Notes under the pieces: generated by a model | The model's database searches: none | What the model was told of the DNA's origin: nothing | Seen by the model: only the letters and a program-made list of their open reading frames with translations | In this document: piece after piece, positions 34,383-46,489 of the stretch | Layout: every line of letters starts with the position of its first letter | Numbering within the stretch: the first letter of the stretch is position 1 | Made by a program: the position numbers and the translations under genes | From: Pelobates cultripes | Lineage: Eukaryota > Chordata > Amphibia > Anura > Pelobatidae | Direction of reading: 5' to 3' | DNA length: 64,000 nt | Assembly: GCA_933207985.1 (NCBI GenBank) | Contig: OW240915.1 | Location: 110,907,243 to 110,971,242, forward strand

Positions 34383-35200
34383 CGGAGAGCTGCTATTACA
34401 CAGGTTATCTCCACTTAAGATCCCAGTATGGCTCATGAACAAGTATTAGAAATCCATAAGGCAATAATTCCAGCAGGCAAAACAATCCAACAATATCCCA
34501 ACATCAATCCCAATGACTGGACGACACACAGCATCAGGAGCAGAACTGACTTTTAATCCCCACACCCTCCTTATAAAGCATTCTCCCATGCAAGGGAGGG
34601 ATTCACCATAATTAGGACAGTAGCCAATAATGTCACAGTTACCTCCCACAGATCTGCTCCCCTCAGTGTGAGACATAATCCCATTAAACATGCTGTAGTT
34701 TTCCCTGAGTTCTGGATGTACCCCAAAACAGTTAGGTACAATGGGTTAAGTGGCACCCCCTGGTAGCCCTGATCTGGGTGACCAACATATCCAAAAATCA
34801 CCCAGATCAGACCAGGGGTTCGGGAGTTAGGTGGAAGAGACAATTTGACCGACCGCACACGAGGTGGTAGCCGAAACGGGTTCCATGTGTTTTGGCCCTG
34901 CGGTCAGTCTCCGTTCGGGAGGTAAAATACATAGAAATACCTGACATCCACTCTTCGCATGAATCCCCTTGTTCAGTACTTTTAACTTACCGAAAGAGGG
35001 GCTGATTAGCCCTTCCGTTCGGGAGTTATGGTCTCAGCGGTGTTCGGGTAATTGAGTGTCCGATTTGAGTTCCAGACACTCGACGACCAAACACCGCTGA
35101 GGTTTCGTGCGTAAGATGGCCGCCGCCATGTGTTCGTATGCCGAACGGCCGCCACCCAGATACATCTAGAAAGTACCGATTGCACCAATTAACTTGCGGT
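34381..35200 (-). mobile_element. Solo LTR (minus orientation)
   Basis: On the minus strand the region has a TATA-like box, CTTTATAAGGAGG (about 34583-34571), then sequence ending ...CTGCTCTCCGCTACA at 34377, a CA end followed by the microsatellite. The upstream part (34690-35180) is GC-mixed and has small inverted motifs (GTTCGGGAG). No internal retroviral genes adjoin, so it would be a solo LTR. The 5' edge is not certain. Confidence 0.5.
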
Positions 35201-35367
35201 TAGAGAAGTGTGAAAGCCTAATAAGGTACACACTTCTCTCTGGGGTGGTCTACTGGTTAACATACGAATGCTACATACAATTTTTAGTTATACATGAGAA
35301 TAAACACACGAATTACACTTTTAACATAACCCTTGAGGACAGTCCAATGCCATCCGCTACAGTGTGT

Positions 35368-35567
35368 ATAGTGGCGTACATACAGTGGTCGCAGCATAGC
35401 CATCGGGTGTCCCTAACAGCATGGGCCACCCGATGGGTCCCCTCACGTGCGGCCGGGCCCCCAACACATGGCGCCGGGCACCTGGTCGCAGGGGTCCGCA
35501 CGTCGGCCGGGCCGCCTGGAGTGACGGGCCCGATTGCAGCTGCGACCCCTGGGTGTATGCCACTATA
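35368..35567. mobile_element. hAT-like MITE, copy B
   Basis: TAGTGGCGTACATACAGTGG at the left and GGTGTATGCCACTATAG at the right, inverted. Same family and orientation as copy A (33990-34182). The palindrome CATCGGGTG...CACCCGATG lies in the left half. Confidence 0.8.
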
Positions 35568-35929
35568 GTGAACACTATTTTTTGTTTTTATATTTCTCTG
35601 CTGGTGTACCTGTGCTGCTGAAATACAACGCACTGAAAGAAAACATCCCCAGAAACTGATAATTGCTGCCCACCATTGACAGGCCTGTGGATATCTCTTA
35701 ACAGAGGACCAGGACCTATAGCAGCATATCCATAGACGGAAATCATACCGTCCAAGCGAATACATCTGGAGCTAATTTTAAGCTCCAGACAATTGACATT
35801 ACTGAAAACGCTGCTTCCCTACATTACCTTTTTACATTTATCTACAGCCAGGAGGAAAAGACTCTAGTTTGGGAAGTCTGAGCAGCCATTGCACAAGCGC
35901 TAGAAATCATGGCAACAAAGAAAAAATTA
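35568..35929. other. Short unassigned stretch
   Basis: No gene or repeat recognised between the MITE and the Tc1-like element. Confidence 0.4.
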
Positions 35930-37310
35930 AATGACCCATGTTCAAAAGTCTGCATACCCTTAGTTCTTAATACTGTGTATTACCCCCTTTGGCATCAATG
36001 ACAGCATGCACTCTTTTGTAATAGTTGCAGTATGTGGTATGAGGCCCCTAATTCTTGAAGGTGGTACCGCTGCCCATTTGTCTTGGCAAAAAGCCTCCAG
36101 GTCATGCAAAGTCTTTCGTCGTCTTGCATGAACCGCACATTTGAGATCTCCCCAGAGTAGCTCGATGATATTAAGGTTAGGAGACTGTGATGGCCACTCC
36201 AGAACTTTCCCCTTTTTCTGCTGTGACCACTGGAGGGTCAACTTGGCCTTGTGCTAAGGGTCATTGTCATGCTGGAAAGTCCAAGAGTGTCCCATGCGCA
36301 GCCTTTGTGCAGAAGAAGGCAAATTGTCTGCCAGTATTTTCTGATAACATGCTGCATTTATTTTGCCATCAATTTTCACACTATTCCCCGTGCTTTTAGA
36401 GCTCACACCCCCCCCACACCCCAAAACATCAGTGAGCCACCACCATGCTTTACAGTGGGGATGGTATTATTTCACTATAGGCTTTCTAGATCCCTCTCCA
36501 AACAGTGCTTATGGTCTCATTACTCCAAATTACAGTGTACCAGAAGCTGTGAGATGTGTCAAGGTGTTGAGCATATTATTTTGTGGCATTGGCACAGTAA
36601 AGACTTCTTTATGGCAACTCGACAATGCTGCTCATTTTTGTTCAAGTTCATTGTATTGTGCTCCTTGAAACAACCATACCTTCTTTTTCCAGAGCAGCCT
36701 GTATTTCTCCTGAGGTTACCTGTGGATTTTTCTGTGGGTTCTTCTGGCAGTTGTGGCTGAAATCTTTCTTGGTCTACCTGACCTTGGCTTGGTATAAAGA
36801 GCGCCCCGAATTTGTCACTTATTAATAAGTGATTGAACAGTACTGACTGGCATTTTCAAGGCTTTGGATAACTTTTTATATCCCTATATCTTTATAAAGT
36901 ACAGATCTTTTGACAGTTCTTTTCTGCTCCCCATGGCTCAGTATCTAGCCTGCTCAGTGCATCCACGTGAGAGATAACAAACTCATTGACTATTTATACA
37001 CAGACACTAATTGCAATTTAAAAAGCCACAGGTATGGGAAATTAACTTTTAATTGCCCTTTTAGCCTGTGTGTGTCACCTTCTGTAACATCTGTAACAAA
37101 GCCAAACATTCATGGATGTGTAAACCTTTGATCAGGGCCATCTGGGTGATTTCTGTTATCATTATGATTTAAAAAGGAGCCAAACAATTATGTGATAATA
37201 AATGGCTTCATTAAAATAATTTTTTTGCATGATCAGTTATATTTCCAAAAGCAATGCAAAAAAATCACAATTTCTGCCAGGGTATACAAACTTTTGAGCA
37301 CAAATGATAT
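35930..37310 (-). pseudogene. Tc1-like DNA transposon, inactive
   Basis: Inverted ends TCAAAAGTCTGCATACCCT (about 35942) and AGGGTATACAAACTTTTGA (37278-37296) delimit it. On the minus strand, 36290-35980 encodes the C-terminal part of a Tc1 transposase. It has the second catalytic region with FQHDNDP near 36275, then EWPSQSPNLNIIELLWGDLK, where the E is the third carboxylate position of the DDE triad, and PPSRIRGLI. A stop codon sits directly after NDP (near 36256). The upstream two thirds (36300-37100) is broken into short frames. A TA target site is likely but not certain. Confidence 0.85.
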
Positions 37311-37474
37311 AAGATATGGATATAATTTAATTCTAAGTGTATTTTAGTATCAGTATTAATATCAAAATACAGTTAGAATACAATCACATATATATATATA
37401 TATACATAATTTTTTTAAATTTAAAATTTTTGTTTATTAATTATTTTTATTTTATATATGTATGTTCATTCTAG

Positions 37475-37522
<48 letters not shown>

Positions 37523-38214
37523 TTATTTTTGGTTGGAAACATATTAGTAATATACAAATATACAATACAAAGTTGGTTGGGGTGTGCCATAACCAACGTA
37601 CGGGTAGGCCTGTGATAAAAGAGGGCCCACCAAGAGTAAAGATGTTAAAATAAAGCAAATGGGGTGAGGTGGGTGCGATCACCTGGACGAGAACGGCCCA
37701 GGTAAGAGGGTAGTGGGAGGTTTTATTGCATAAGAGAGATTCAAACTCCTCCCACAAATACACACATTGAGTTTGCATTTGCCCTGAAACATATAGAGCA
37801 TATAGATGTGCAACAATCTACAGGCACTGTAATTTCAGGTACCAGAGTTAAAATTGTTGCATGCCTGTGCTTTCCCCAAGAAAACTAGGGGTCTGCTCAA
37901 TCTTGATCCACGGAGGAAACGAGAGTGGCACATGCAGGGGTGATGGATATGGATGGGTCAGCTTTGCAGGGGCAAATGGTGGGGGAATGGGAGGAGGATG
38001 AACAAACTGCACAAGTTGGGGGCTTCAAGCCAGCGAAATGCCTGCAGAACAGCTCAATATCTAAATGACTTCAGTCGGTTTGAATGTTAAACTGGACCAG
38101 AGCTGTAATGGCTTTATCTGACACCGACTTGTGATAGTCATAAAACGAAAAGCCCCTGTACTTGTACCCTAAATCCCCCAACTTGTGTAAGTAGATTAAT
38201 CAAAGAAGAAAATA
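37311..38214. other. Intergenic, AT-rich with a TA microsatellite
   Basis: (TA)n runs at 37386-37404 and 37483-37517. 37520-37900 resembles LINE non-coding sequence in tone, but I cannot assign it. No gene. Confidence 0.4.
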
Positions 38215-38230
38215 TAAAAATAAAATTACC

Positions 38231-38306
38231 GATAATTACATGATTTTGCTATTTCATGATGAAAAGTCATGATTTTATGAAAGACACGGAGGCGAGTATT
38301 ACTTAA
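38231..38306. repeat. DIRS terminal repeat, copy 1
   Basis: TTTCATGATGAAAAGTCATG then AGACACGGAGGCGAGTATT. It is the near-exact inverse of 39485-39550 and related to 45715-45785. Confidence 0.8.
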
Positions 38307-38695
38307 CCCTTTCTTTACTGTCCACCAATAGCAGCAAAGAATACAAACAGTAAGAAAAATGGCTACCATAGTGATAAGCCACTCCCATACCAAGTCCCAG
38401 TATAATAGTCAGCACCTCCCCACATATTTCCTCTTTCTTTGGAGATGCGACAGAATAACAACTTTAACAAGGAAATGATCAATCAGTCCAACAATAGCAG
38501 AACAACTGTCCCGAAATCCAGCTGGACTCCAACCAGGAACCATAAACGAACTGGGACCAATCCATCATAGAACAGAACCGCCAACAATGAGAATCCCGTC
38601 ACAGAACAATCCATAGACATCCAGCAAGCGAGTTGAAGCCTTGTGGGAAGCAGTGAGGACCCCGAGTGTGGTGTAATTCTGTCATCAAACTAATA

Positions 38696-39181
38696 TGGTG
38701 ACCAGGGGTCATGTGACCATGTATGCCGTTCTTACATGGGGATAAGCTTTACCCTTTGAAATGGTAATTGGATAATTCAATACCTTTACAAGTCAGGAAA
38801 TAGATAACCACTTCCCCCTATCTCCATTGCTCTCTGTTCCTTTTATTGGCTGTGCTGCAGAGCAGATGTGCAGACGCCATGTGCTAGCATGGTGAACCAT
38901 AATACACTCTGTTGCTTCCTTTTCTTCCTTGGTGGATGTGATGTTGAACTTGCAGCAGTGAGCCATTACTAGATTTGAAGGCTTAACCGTGGGTGAGATC
39001 AAACGTGAGGGGAAGGGGATTACTATATATATAGATAGATTAAAAAGGGTTGTTGCTCTGTGGGTCTGGGCTGTGTGTTTGTGATACATTTATAGTATTG
39101 TGTTGTTGCCTTCTAATAAATACCTTTTTAATGTAGACGAACCTTGTGTAATATATATTAATTTGGTGATTTACCACACCA
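38696..39181 (+). mobile_element. Possible solo LTR inside DIRS copy 1
   Basis: Starts TGGTGACCAGGGGTCATG and ends GGTGATTTACCACA. It carries a poly(A) signal AATAAATACC near 39115 with a downstream U5-like stretch. It has no counterpart at the matching position in DIRS copy 2, so it is an insertion. Target duplication not seen. Confidence 0.45.
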
Positions 39182-39484
39182 AGCAGTAGAGAATCAACCT
39201 GTGAAAACATAACAAACAGGAGCCCAGCGGTTAAATCGGTACTTGAACCAAAGTGCGCAAGCCAAAACACATCATATTGATATTGATAAATGGAAGAACA
39301 CAGTGCCCAAGAAAAACCCATTTGACAAAACATAAAACATAGTCAGGGCACATGAGCATAAATGGTCAAATAAACACAGAGCGCATCACACATACCTACT
39401 GCCCCCTGGAATCCTACATGAGAGAGAAAATCAACAGGGAGGGAGAATCAAATGAAATAAACGTAGAAGGGTGGGACAATAGCC

Positions 39485-39570
39485 GCCTCTGTGTCTTTCA
39501 TAAAATCATGACTTTTTGTCATGAAATAGCAAAATCATGTAATTTTATGTCAAGACACGGAGGCTCATAT
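39485..39570. repeat. DIRS internal complementary region, copy 1
   Basis: Bounded by CCTCTGTGTCTTTCATAAAA and TGTCAAGACACGGAGG, inverted to each other. The inside includes CATGACTTTTTGTCATG. Matches the unit at 45063-45148. Confidence 0.8.
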
Positions 39571-41640
39571 TGCAAGTTTAAAGCTGATCAATACCAGAAG
39601 AAAAAAACGTGAGGGGTAGGTCTAAAATAAAATTAGCAAAAAGTGGACTCGTGGGACTAGCGGGACCAGTCCACTATCCTCATCAGGTCTTCCAGACACG
39701 CCCCTGCAGCCACCATAGAGGTGTCTGATGCCCCCTGGGAGGAATGGGCGCTAAAGATGGACGTATCCACACCAGCCAGCAACATCACCCATTTCACCCA
39801 GCGAGCCATGGTAGTACTGGACACAGGGGAAAAGGGTTGACGAACCAAGAGGAAAAGCTGAGGGGACAAAACCGAACGATGTCCAAAGTTCGTATTCCCG
39901 CAAACAGGTCACTGGACACAACGCCGGGGTAACTGGAAAACTCGGATACAAAACCGACCGAATAGCCGTCTTAGTGCGTCTGGAGATGTTAAATGTCACC
40001 CCGTCCGGAGTGAAAGACCTAGCATCATAGTCCAGGGCATGAACATCCGAAACCCATTTGCATGAAATGAGGCAAAAAAGGGAGACCAACTTGGCCAACA
40101 ACTGTCGTAAGGAGAGGTCAGAGTTAGGAGGCCAGGAAGTAAAGAGCGACAAAACGCAGGAGAGGTCCCAAGTAGCCGAGTATCGAGGCCTAGGAGGGTG
40201 CGACAGACAGCCATTTGGCAGCAAACTTGGAGCAGGAACCAAGGGATCATGGCAAATGGAGGGAAGGCATAAGGGAGCGATGGCAAACAGAAGGAAAGCA
40301 TAAGGGAGCGAGCCGGTCCAGTCTTGCAGGAAGGCATCTTTTGCCTCTGCGGCCGGATCCAGGTGCCAGCTGTTGAACTGTGGTAATTGGGTATTGAGCC
40401 GGGATGCGAAGAGGTCGATGGCAAAAGGACCCAAGATAGACGAGTTAGTGGAGAACGCCCCTACGTCCAATCTCCAATCGCTGCTGTCCAACAGATAGCA
40501 TGAACTCCAGTCCGCATGAATGTTGTGGAGTCCCAGGAGGTATTCCGCCTGGACAACCAGATCTCCGGCCAAGCAATAAGCCCAAAAGTCCTTCACCGGG
40601 CGAGCCAGATTTGCCGACTGCGTGCCGTCCATGTGATTGACATAGCGGACCGCAGAGATGTTGTCCATGCGCAGCCAGATGCATGCACTTGCAGTCCCAT
40701 TCGCAAAGCTCCAGATTGCGAAGGAGCCGGCCAGGAGCTCTAGAGCACTGATGTGGAGTCAGGATTCATCATCCAACCAACGTCCCCCGGTAGTCACAGC
40801 GTTGCAGTGGACAACCCAACCGTGGAGACTTGCATCCGAATCCACTGTGAACGCCGGAGGCCTTGCCATTCCAAGCAGAGAGGTTGTGGATCCACCAGGT
40901 CAACTCGTCTTGAGTCTCCGTGTCCAGAGAGACCATGTCCGCATAGGATGCCCAATTGTGGAGGTGTGCAATCTTCAGGCGTTGGAGGGCCCAGTAATGG
41001 AGAGGGGCTAGGAACACTGCCTGGATTAAAGATGCAAGTAGTCCAATGATCCGTGCTAGATGCCGTAGTGGTAACTGGGGACACGCTAGAGCGTGGCGTA
41101 ATTCCTTGCGGATGGTCCGAATCTTGGATGGAGGAAGGTTGAGTGATTCCGCTTTGGAGTCTACGGTGAACCCGAGGAACTCCATGTGTTGCGAAGGAGA
41201 CAGGCAGGATTTCTCCGAGTTGAGGAGGAATCCAAGGCGAGAGAGGAGGTCCATCATCCATTGCAGATGCCTCAGGAGGACCGAACGATCCTGTGCCATG
41301 ATTAGGATGTCGTCCAAGTAGACTATCAGCTGAACTCCTGGACTGCGCAACCAAGCCATGGCTGGGCGCATCAATTTTGTGAAGCACCAAGGAGCCGACG
41401 AGAGTCCAAAGGGAAGGCATGTAAAGCGCCAGTTGTCGCTTTTCCAGATGAAGCGTAATAAGTCCCTGGAAGTCCCGGCCACTGGGACCATCAAGTATGC
41501 GTCATTCATGGAGAGTGAAATAGGGCGAGGAGGAGGAATGTGACACGGAGGAATGTGACTTCCAGAGGGCCCTGAACCTGTCGCCCTCCGAGGTGGAAGA
41601 CTGGGCCGGCCTATCAGGTCACCCACCAAAGCAGACACAG

Positions 41641-42459
41641 CAGCGACCTAAATGGCAAAGAACCCTGTGGAAGAGGCGAAGGCAGGCCCAAACCGGAACC
41701 GATGCTCATACCTCGCCCGGAGACTGAGCACTGACATGGTCGTACAAGTATATCCTTTGCGTTAAACCTAAACTTTGTTACTTAAAACTGCACTAAACTG
41801 TGTATAAGATTTAGCTGTTATACTATCGTATTGCCAATGTTATGTTTCTAGAATGTAGAATATGCCGCTACCAGGCCTCTCTGGCCCTAGACACTAGTAT
41901 TACTGTTATATAAAAGAGTAAAAGAGGCCCACAGGGACCTGGCCCACAGGGTGACTGCTAGACATCCAACTTGTCCCCCACTCACTTATGCCTTCGCTAG
42001 TGGAGTAGGGGTGATAGCATAAAATTTTCAACCACCCTAATGGAACCCCCACTTACCCTCGGTCAGGCCACCTTGGTCACCACCCCCAGAGAGGCTCCCC
42101 GACACTACTTGTGGACACAAAAACATCACCCACAAGAGTAGCGCCAAACTCACTACAGATATGAAATTCTCATATCATATTGTACAAAGTTCAAGTTTCC
42201 CCCCAGTTTACCCGGTCTACACCACTCCTGCCTCCATCATCAGGCACTGCGCTACAATAGCAGGCGCACTCCTAAGGTCCCCCACTAAGACAAGAGGCCG
42301 TGCGTACTGTTAACATGGCCCAAACTAAACTCATGTCCCAGAATGTACGGGGACTAAACTCCCCCATGAAGCGAACGATGCTAGCACAAGAAATAGACAG
42401 GCAGGGAGCTGACTTAGTTTTCCTGCAGTAAACTAAGCTTGGCGCAGGTTAATCTCAGA
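41641..42459 (+). pseudogene. L1 fragment: start of ORF2 endonuclease
   Basis: ATG at 42315 opens a short L1-type endonuclease start: QNVRGLNSPMKR, then DRQGADLVFLQ. It breaks at a stop near 42430 and runs directly into DIRS copy 2 at about 42460. 41641-42314 is probably the L1 upstream non-coding or ORF1 end but shows no clear protein. The DIRS copies therefore appear to have landed in, or recombined into, an old L1. Confidence 0.7.
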
Positions 42460-45062
42460 TGCTTGGGTCCTTGAAACTGTCCTGGGTTATTCTTTCTTCA
42501 GAGGTTTTTACCCAACCGCATTGTGTTCTCAGCACACAACCGACACCTGGTGTTGCAAAAAATACAGTCACTAGCATCCAAGGGTGCTACCTTGGAAATT
42601 CACCCTCAAACCCCAGGTTTCCTGAGCAACCTCTTCCTAGTACCCAAGGAAGGTGGAGGCATTCGACCTGTCATCAATCTACGACCTCTAAACGTTTTTG
42701 TCACATACCAACATTTCAAGATGGAGAGTAGTCACTCTCTTCAAGACCTCCTTTGGGAGGATTGGATGGTCAAACTCAACTTACTGGATACATACCTCAA
42801 CGTTCCGATGGCCAAGGACTCCCAACAATTTCTGCAATGTTCGGTGGGAAAAGACCATGTGGCAATTCAAATGCCTTCCATTCGGTCTCTCTTCTGCCCC
42901 ATGGTGCTTCACAAAACTACTGAAACTAATAGTGGCCCTTCTGCACATCAAAGGAGTTCGCCTTATATATACTTGGATGATATCCTCGTAATGGCACATA
43001 ACCCTCACATGCTCCACGTGCACCTGTCCTGGACAATGACTCTCCTGAGCAACCTAGGTTTTCTTCAGTTGGGAATAATCGGTCTTCAAACCTTCTCAAT
43101 TCATAGAATTCCTGGGATTCACCATAGATTCCATGTCCGGGGCACTCCTACTACCACCCTCCAAGATCGAATCCATAAAGAAAGAATCCGTTGGACACTA
43201 GCCCGTCCTGTCCTGAGCCTGAGACAGTTGGCCAGGATCATCGGCCTTCTCTCAGCACCAATTCAAGCCATTTCTCCTGGCCTGCTCCATTACAGAACAC
43301 TTCAACGACACCTTCATTTGGGTCATTCTTATTCAAACTCTGTTTTTCCTGACTGCACAGCCAAAGAGGAACTTCAGTAGTGGCTACAGCGTATGAAGGC
43401 ATGGAACGATTGACCAATCTTTGAAATCGCTCCAGACATCATCATAGAATATGATGCAATTATGCTCGGCTGGGGCACACACTGCGGGCCTACCTCCCTT
43501 AAGGGGGTCCCTGGAAGAACAAGAAATGCAATTGCTTCGAACTGCTGGCATGCTCATTTTCCCTACAGAGCCTCTTGGGTGTATCAACCAATTGCTCCAT
43601 ACTTTTACGGATGGACAACATCTCTGCGGTCTGGTACAGCAACCACCTCGGGGGCACAAAGTCAACAATTTTGGCAAACCTAGCAACCGAATTCTGGCAG
43701 ACTGGATCACAATATCTCAGTACAAGCTGAGTACTTTCCGGGGATGTCCAACATAGTGGCAGATTGGAACTCCAGACACTTACGGGATGCCAGCAATTGG
43801 GGGCTGAACCCTTCCATTTCTTCTCTGTTTGCAGTCTCTTTGGGGCCCTCTGGAGATCGACCTATTAGCATCACGTTTGAACTCCCACCTACTGAGATTT
43901 TTCAGCTGAAGACCAGATCCAGAAGCTCTTGCAGTAGATGCCTTCCCGCAACCATGACCAAGTACTCGCCATTACGCTTTTCCACCTTTCTCTCTCATTG
44001 CTCGGACACTTCTACATCTCAGGTGTTACCAGACCTACTTGATCCTCATAGCCCCATTCTGGACAGCTCAGCCATGGTTCCCTACACTCATAGAAATGTC
44101 CACAGATTACCCGAGATTGCTCCCGGTCTTCCCCGACCTATTACTGGATCTCAACGGGAACCCACATCTACTTCTCCTTCAGGGACATCTCAGGTTATTA
44201 GCTTGGGCCCCAGGAACAAGGAAATCCTATCTCCATGCCTGCAACTCATGGAATGGTTGGTGCATGGAACAACACGTGGATCCCATTCGCTTTGAACCAG
44301 AAACTAGCATACCGTACGATCAATATATAGAGATCAGCCATCTCGGCAGGCCACCAGGGTTGGAACGGATTTCCAGCAGGTAAACATCTTTGGTATGTCG
44401 ACTCCTTTGTGGAATCAGGTTTGCACATCCTCCACATCCTTAATATACCTCCTTATGGCAGGTGGGACTTGTCCTTTGACTATTTGAAAATTGGCCTCAA
44501 ATGAAGACCTTTCATTCAATCAGCTCATGGAAAAATTTAAATAATTAATGTTATTTTGTCTCATCTCCTGCAAACGTGTCTCAGACATTCATGCACTGGA
44601 CATTACAGCACATTCCTTTACTCCAGATGGCGTTTCCATTGACATTTCAAGGTGTACGAAAACACTCATTAGCTCGGTCTTTTATTCAGCTCTTGCACAT
44701 AATGTTAACCTCTACCCATTAGCCTGTCTCAAGGAATATGAGGAGAAGACCTCCACAGTACGTAAGCCTCAATATGCTGATTATTTCTTGCCCTTCGACG
44801 CCCACATCAAACTTTCTAAAATTACCTTATCTCGTTGGGTCACATGGATCATGACGTCGCCTGACATTGACACTTCCACATATGGAGCACACTCTGTCAA
44901 GGCGCTATGGCATCTAAAGCCTTCTCCTTAGGCTGCAGGCTAGAAGACCTCCTCCGTGCTGCTGATTGGTCCCAGGGATCTACTTTTCGGGAATCCTATT
45001 TTCGTCCAGTTAATCATTTTTCCACTACGGTTGGTTGCACAGCTTTGAACGAGCATAATATG

Positions 45063-45148
45063 AGCCTCCGTGTCCTTTAATAAAATTACCAGATTTGACT
45101 AATTTCATGACGTAAAGTCATGATTTTATTAAGGACACGGAGGTGAGT
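45063..45148. repeat. DIRS internal complementary region, copy 2
   Basis: CCTCCGTGTCCTTTAATAAA at one end and TTATTAAGGACACGGAGG at the other, inverted. The centre has TTTCATGACGTAAAGTCATG. Confidence 0.85.
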
Positions 45149-45717
45149 ATTATCCCACCCAAAACAGGAATGTTACACCCTCCCTGGAGCATATGTATTA
45201 TTTTCACAAGAAGTATGCAGTCTTTAGGGTATTGTTGTTGTTTACCTAATTGACAAATTTCTGTTGATGTTAAGGTTGACAAATCGGATATACTGTTATG
45301 ATACTTGATACTTTGTGGATAAGATTTAATATCCAAGAGCATATTTTACCACTTGTTTCTTTGTCTTTACAGCCTCCTATTTGGTTTCAGACTAGTTCAC
45401 ATTGGTTCAATACACGTTCAATAAGAAGATTGCAAGTTATCCGCTAAGTTCCATTGTTGGATCATCCAGGAGTCACTGTCCTTCGGATCTAGTTGGTCAT
45501 ACATTGCGGACTTGTGGAGATGTTCCTTCGGCATCATTAAGAAAGAGGATTGGCTGAAGGTCACAATGAACATTATAGTTCAAGGATCATTCCTATTGGA
45601 TAAGATGTTATAGTGTGGTTAACCCTCTAGGGTATATGTTAACTTTTTTCCTTTTGTATATTTACAGTGTCCTTTCTTTGCTGCTGAGGAATAAAGAAAG
45701 AGAAAAAGCACTATACT

Positions 45718-45785
45718 CACCTCCGTGTCCGTAATAAAATCATGACTTAACGTCATGAAATTAATAAAAATCTGGTAATTAACTG
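45718..45785. repeat. DIRS terminal repeat, copy 2
   Basis: ACCTCCGTGTCCGTAATAAA, then CATGACTTAACGTCATGAAA and ATCTGGTAATTAACT. This is the inverse complement of 45075-45150. Confidence 0.85.
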
Positions 45786-45959
45786 AGGTAACCTCATGAG
45801 GCCAATTATATCCATTGACATACTTGGTTACAGAAAAGGCAGTGCTTATACTACTGAGCCTACAGGGTAAATCTCTTTGCTCCAGAACCACTACATTAAA
45901 CTGTAGTGGCTTTGGTGCCTACAGTGCCCCTTTAAAAATTGGAATATAGTGTGGGGTGG

Positions 45960-46145
45960 AATAGCTATGTAGAGTTTAGGTTATGCAGTGTTTTAGGTGG
46001 GATAAGGATGTAGTGTGTATTTGTGTAAGTTCTGTAGTGTGTGTAGGGAACATGGTGTGGTACAGGATAGAGATGTTGTGTGCAGGCTACGTAGCGTGTG
46101 TAGGGAACACGGTGTGGTGTGGGATAGGGATGTAGTGTGTGTTTG
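45960..46145 (+). repeat. Minisatellite, about 60-bp units
   Basis: Three imperfect units built on GTAGTGTGTGTAGGGAACA and CGGTGTGGTGTGGGATAGGG. The small open frames on both strands follow the repeat. Confidence 0.75.
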
Positions 46146-46480
46146 GAACCCTGAAGTGCATAACTTTGCATTTCTCTACATTAAATTTCATCTGCCATTT
46201 TAGTGCCCTGTCCCCAAATCTATCTAAAAAAAAGCTCACATTTTATTACTTTACAGAGTTTTGAGTCACCTGCAAACACTAAAACATGGATTTCAATGCC
46301 AATTTTAATATCATTTATAAATATGTTGAATAGAAGCGGTCCCAAAAGTAAACCCTAATGGACACCACTTACCACTTATGTCCAGCTTGAAAATGTAAAA
46401 TTAATGACATCTCGTTGTATTCTATCCTTAAGCCAATGTTCTACCCAAGAACAAAAATATTGAACTTTTCCTCTCTAATA
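46145..46480 (-). mobile_element. CR1-like LINE fragment
   Basis: Nearly collinear with 5995-6350 (shared AAGTGCATAACTTTGCATTT and AATAGAAGCGGTCCCAAAA). It is an RT-region fragment of the same LINE family, minus strand. Confidence 0.85.
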
Positions 46481-46489
46481 AAAAGGGTT

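Larger units (their letters stand above)
38215..41640 (-). pseudogene. DIRS retrotransposon copy 1 (minus strand), 5'-truncated
   Basis: On the minus strand 41638-40769 encodes the reverse transcriptase: WRFTCLPFGLSSAPWCFTKL, the catalytic LIVYLDDILIMA, then FLGFTVDS. The next frame (40668-40300) encodes RNase H: MDNISAVRYVNHMDGTQS, HNIHADWSS and IDLFASRLNTQLP. 40250-39657 encodes a tyrosine recombinase: SCKWVSDVHALDYDARSF, later AHSSQGAS and GACLEDLMRIVDWSR. In the last box the family arginine of H-x-x-R reads as glutamine, and a frameshift occurs near 39900. Downstream are a palindromic unit (39485-39570) and its inverted partner (38231-38306), matching the internal complementary region and right terminal repeat of DIRS elements. 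The 5' end, gag and left terminal repeat are missing. Confidence 0.88.
42460..45790 (+). pseudogene. DIRS retrotransposon copy 2 (plus strand), decayed
   Basis: 42523-43380 encodes the reverse transcriptase: SKGATLEIHPQTPGFLSNLF, GGIRPVINLRPLN, YIYLDDILVMAHN, and RQLARIIGLLSAPIQAI near the end. 43600-43840 is RNase H in shifting frames (RMDNISAVWYSNH near 43611). 44530-44990 is the tyrosine recombinase: FCLISCKRVSDIHALD, then LGCRLEDLLRAADWSQGSTF just before 45000. The recombinase H-x-x-R box is disrupted near 44890. After the coding end come the palindromic unit 45063-45148 and its inverse 45718-45785. It is more damaged than copy 1 but the same family and layout, in opposite orientation. 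Confidence 0.88.

Noticed and set aside
34154..34438. Cysteine/valine-rich frames in the TG microsatellite
   Set aside because: Simple-sequence artefact in all three frames.
45965..46203. CRISPR-like regular repeats
   Set aside because: Only three imperfect direct units of about 60 bp without spacers; a eukaryotic minisatellite.
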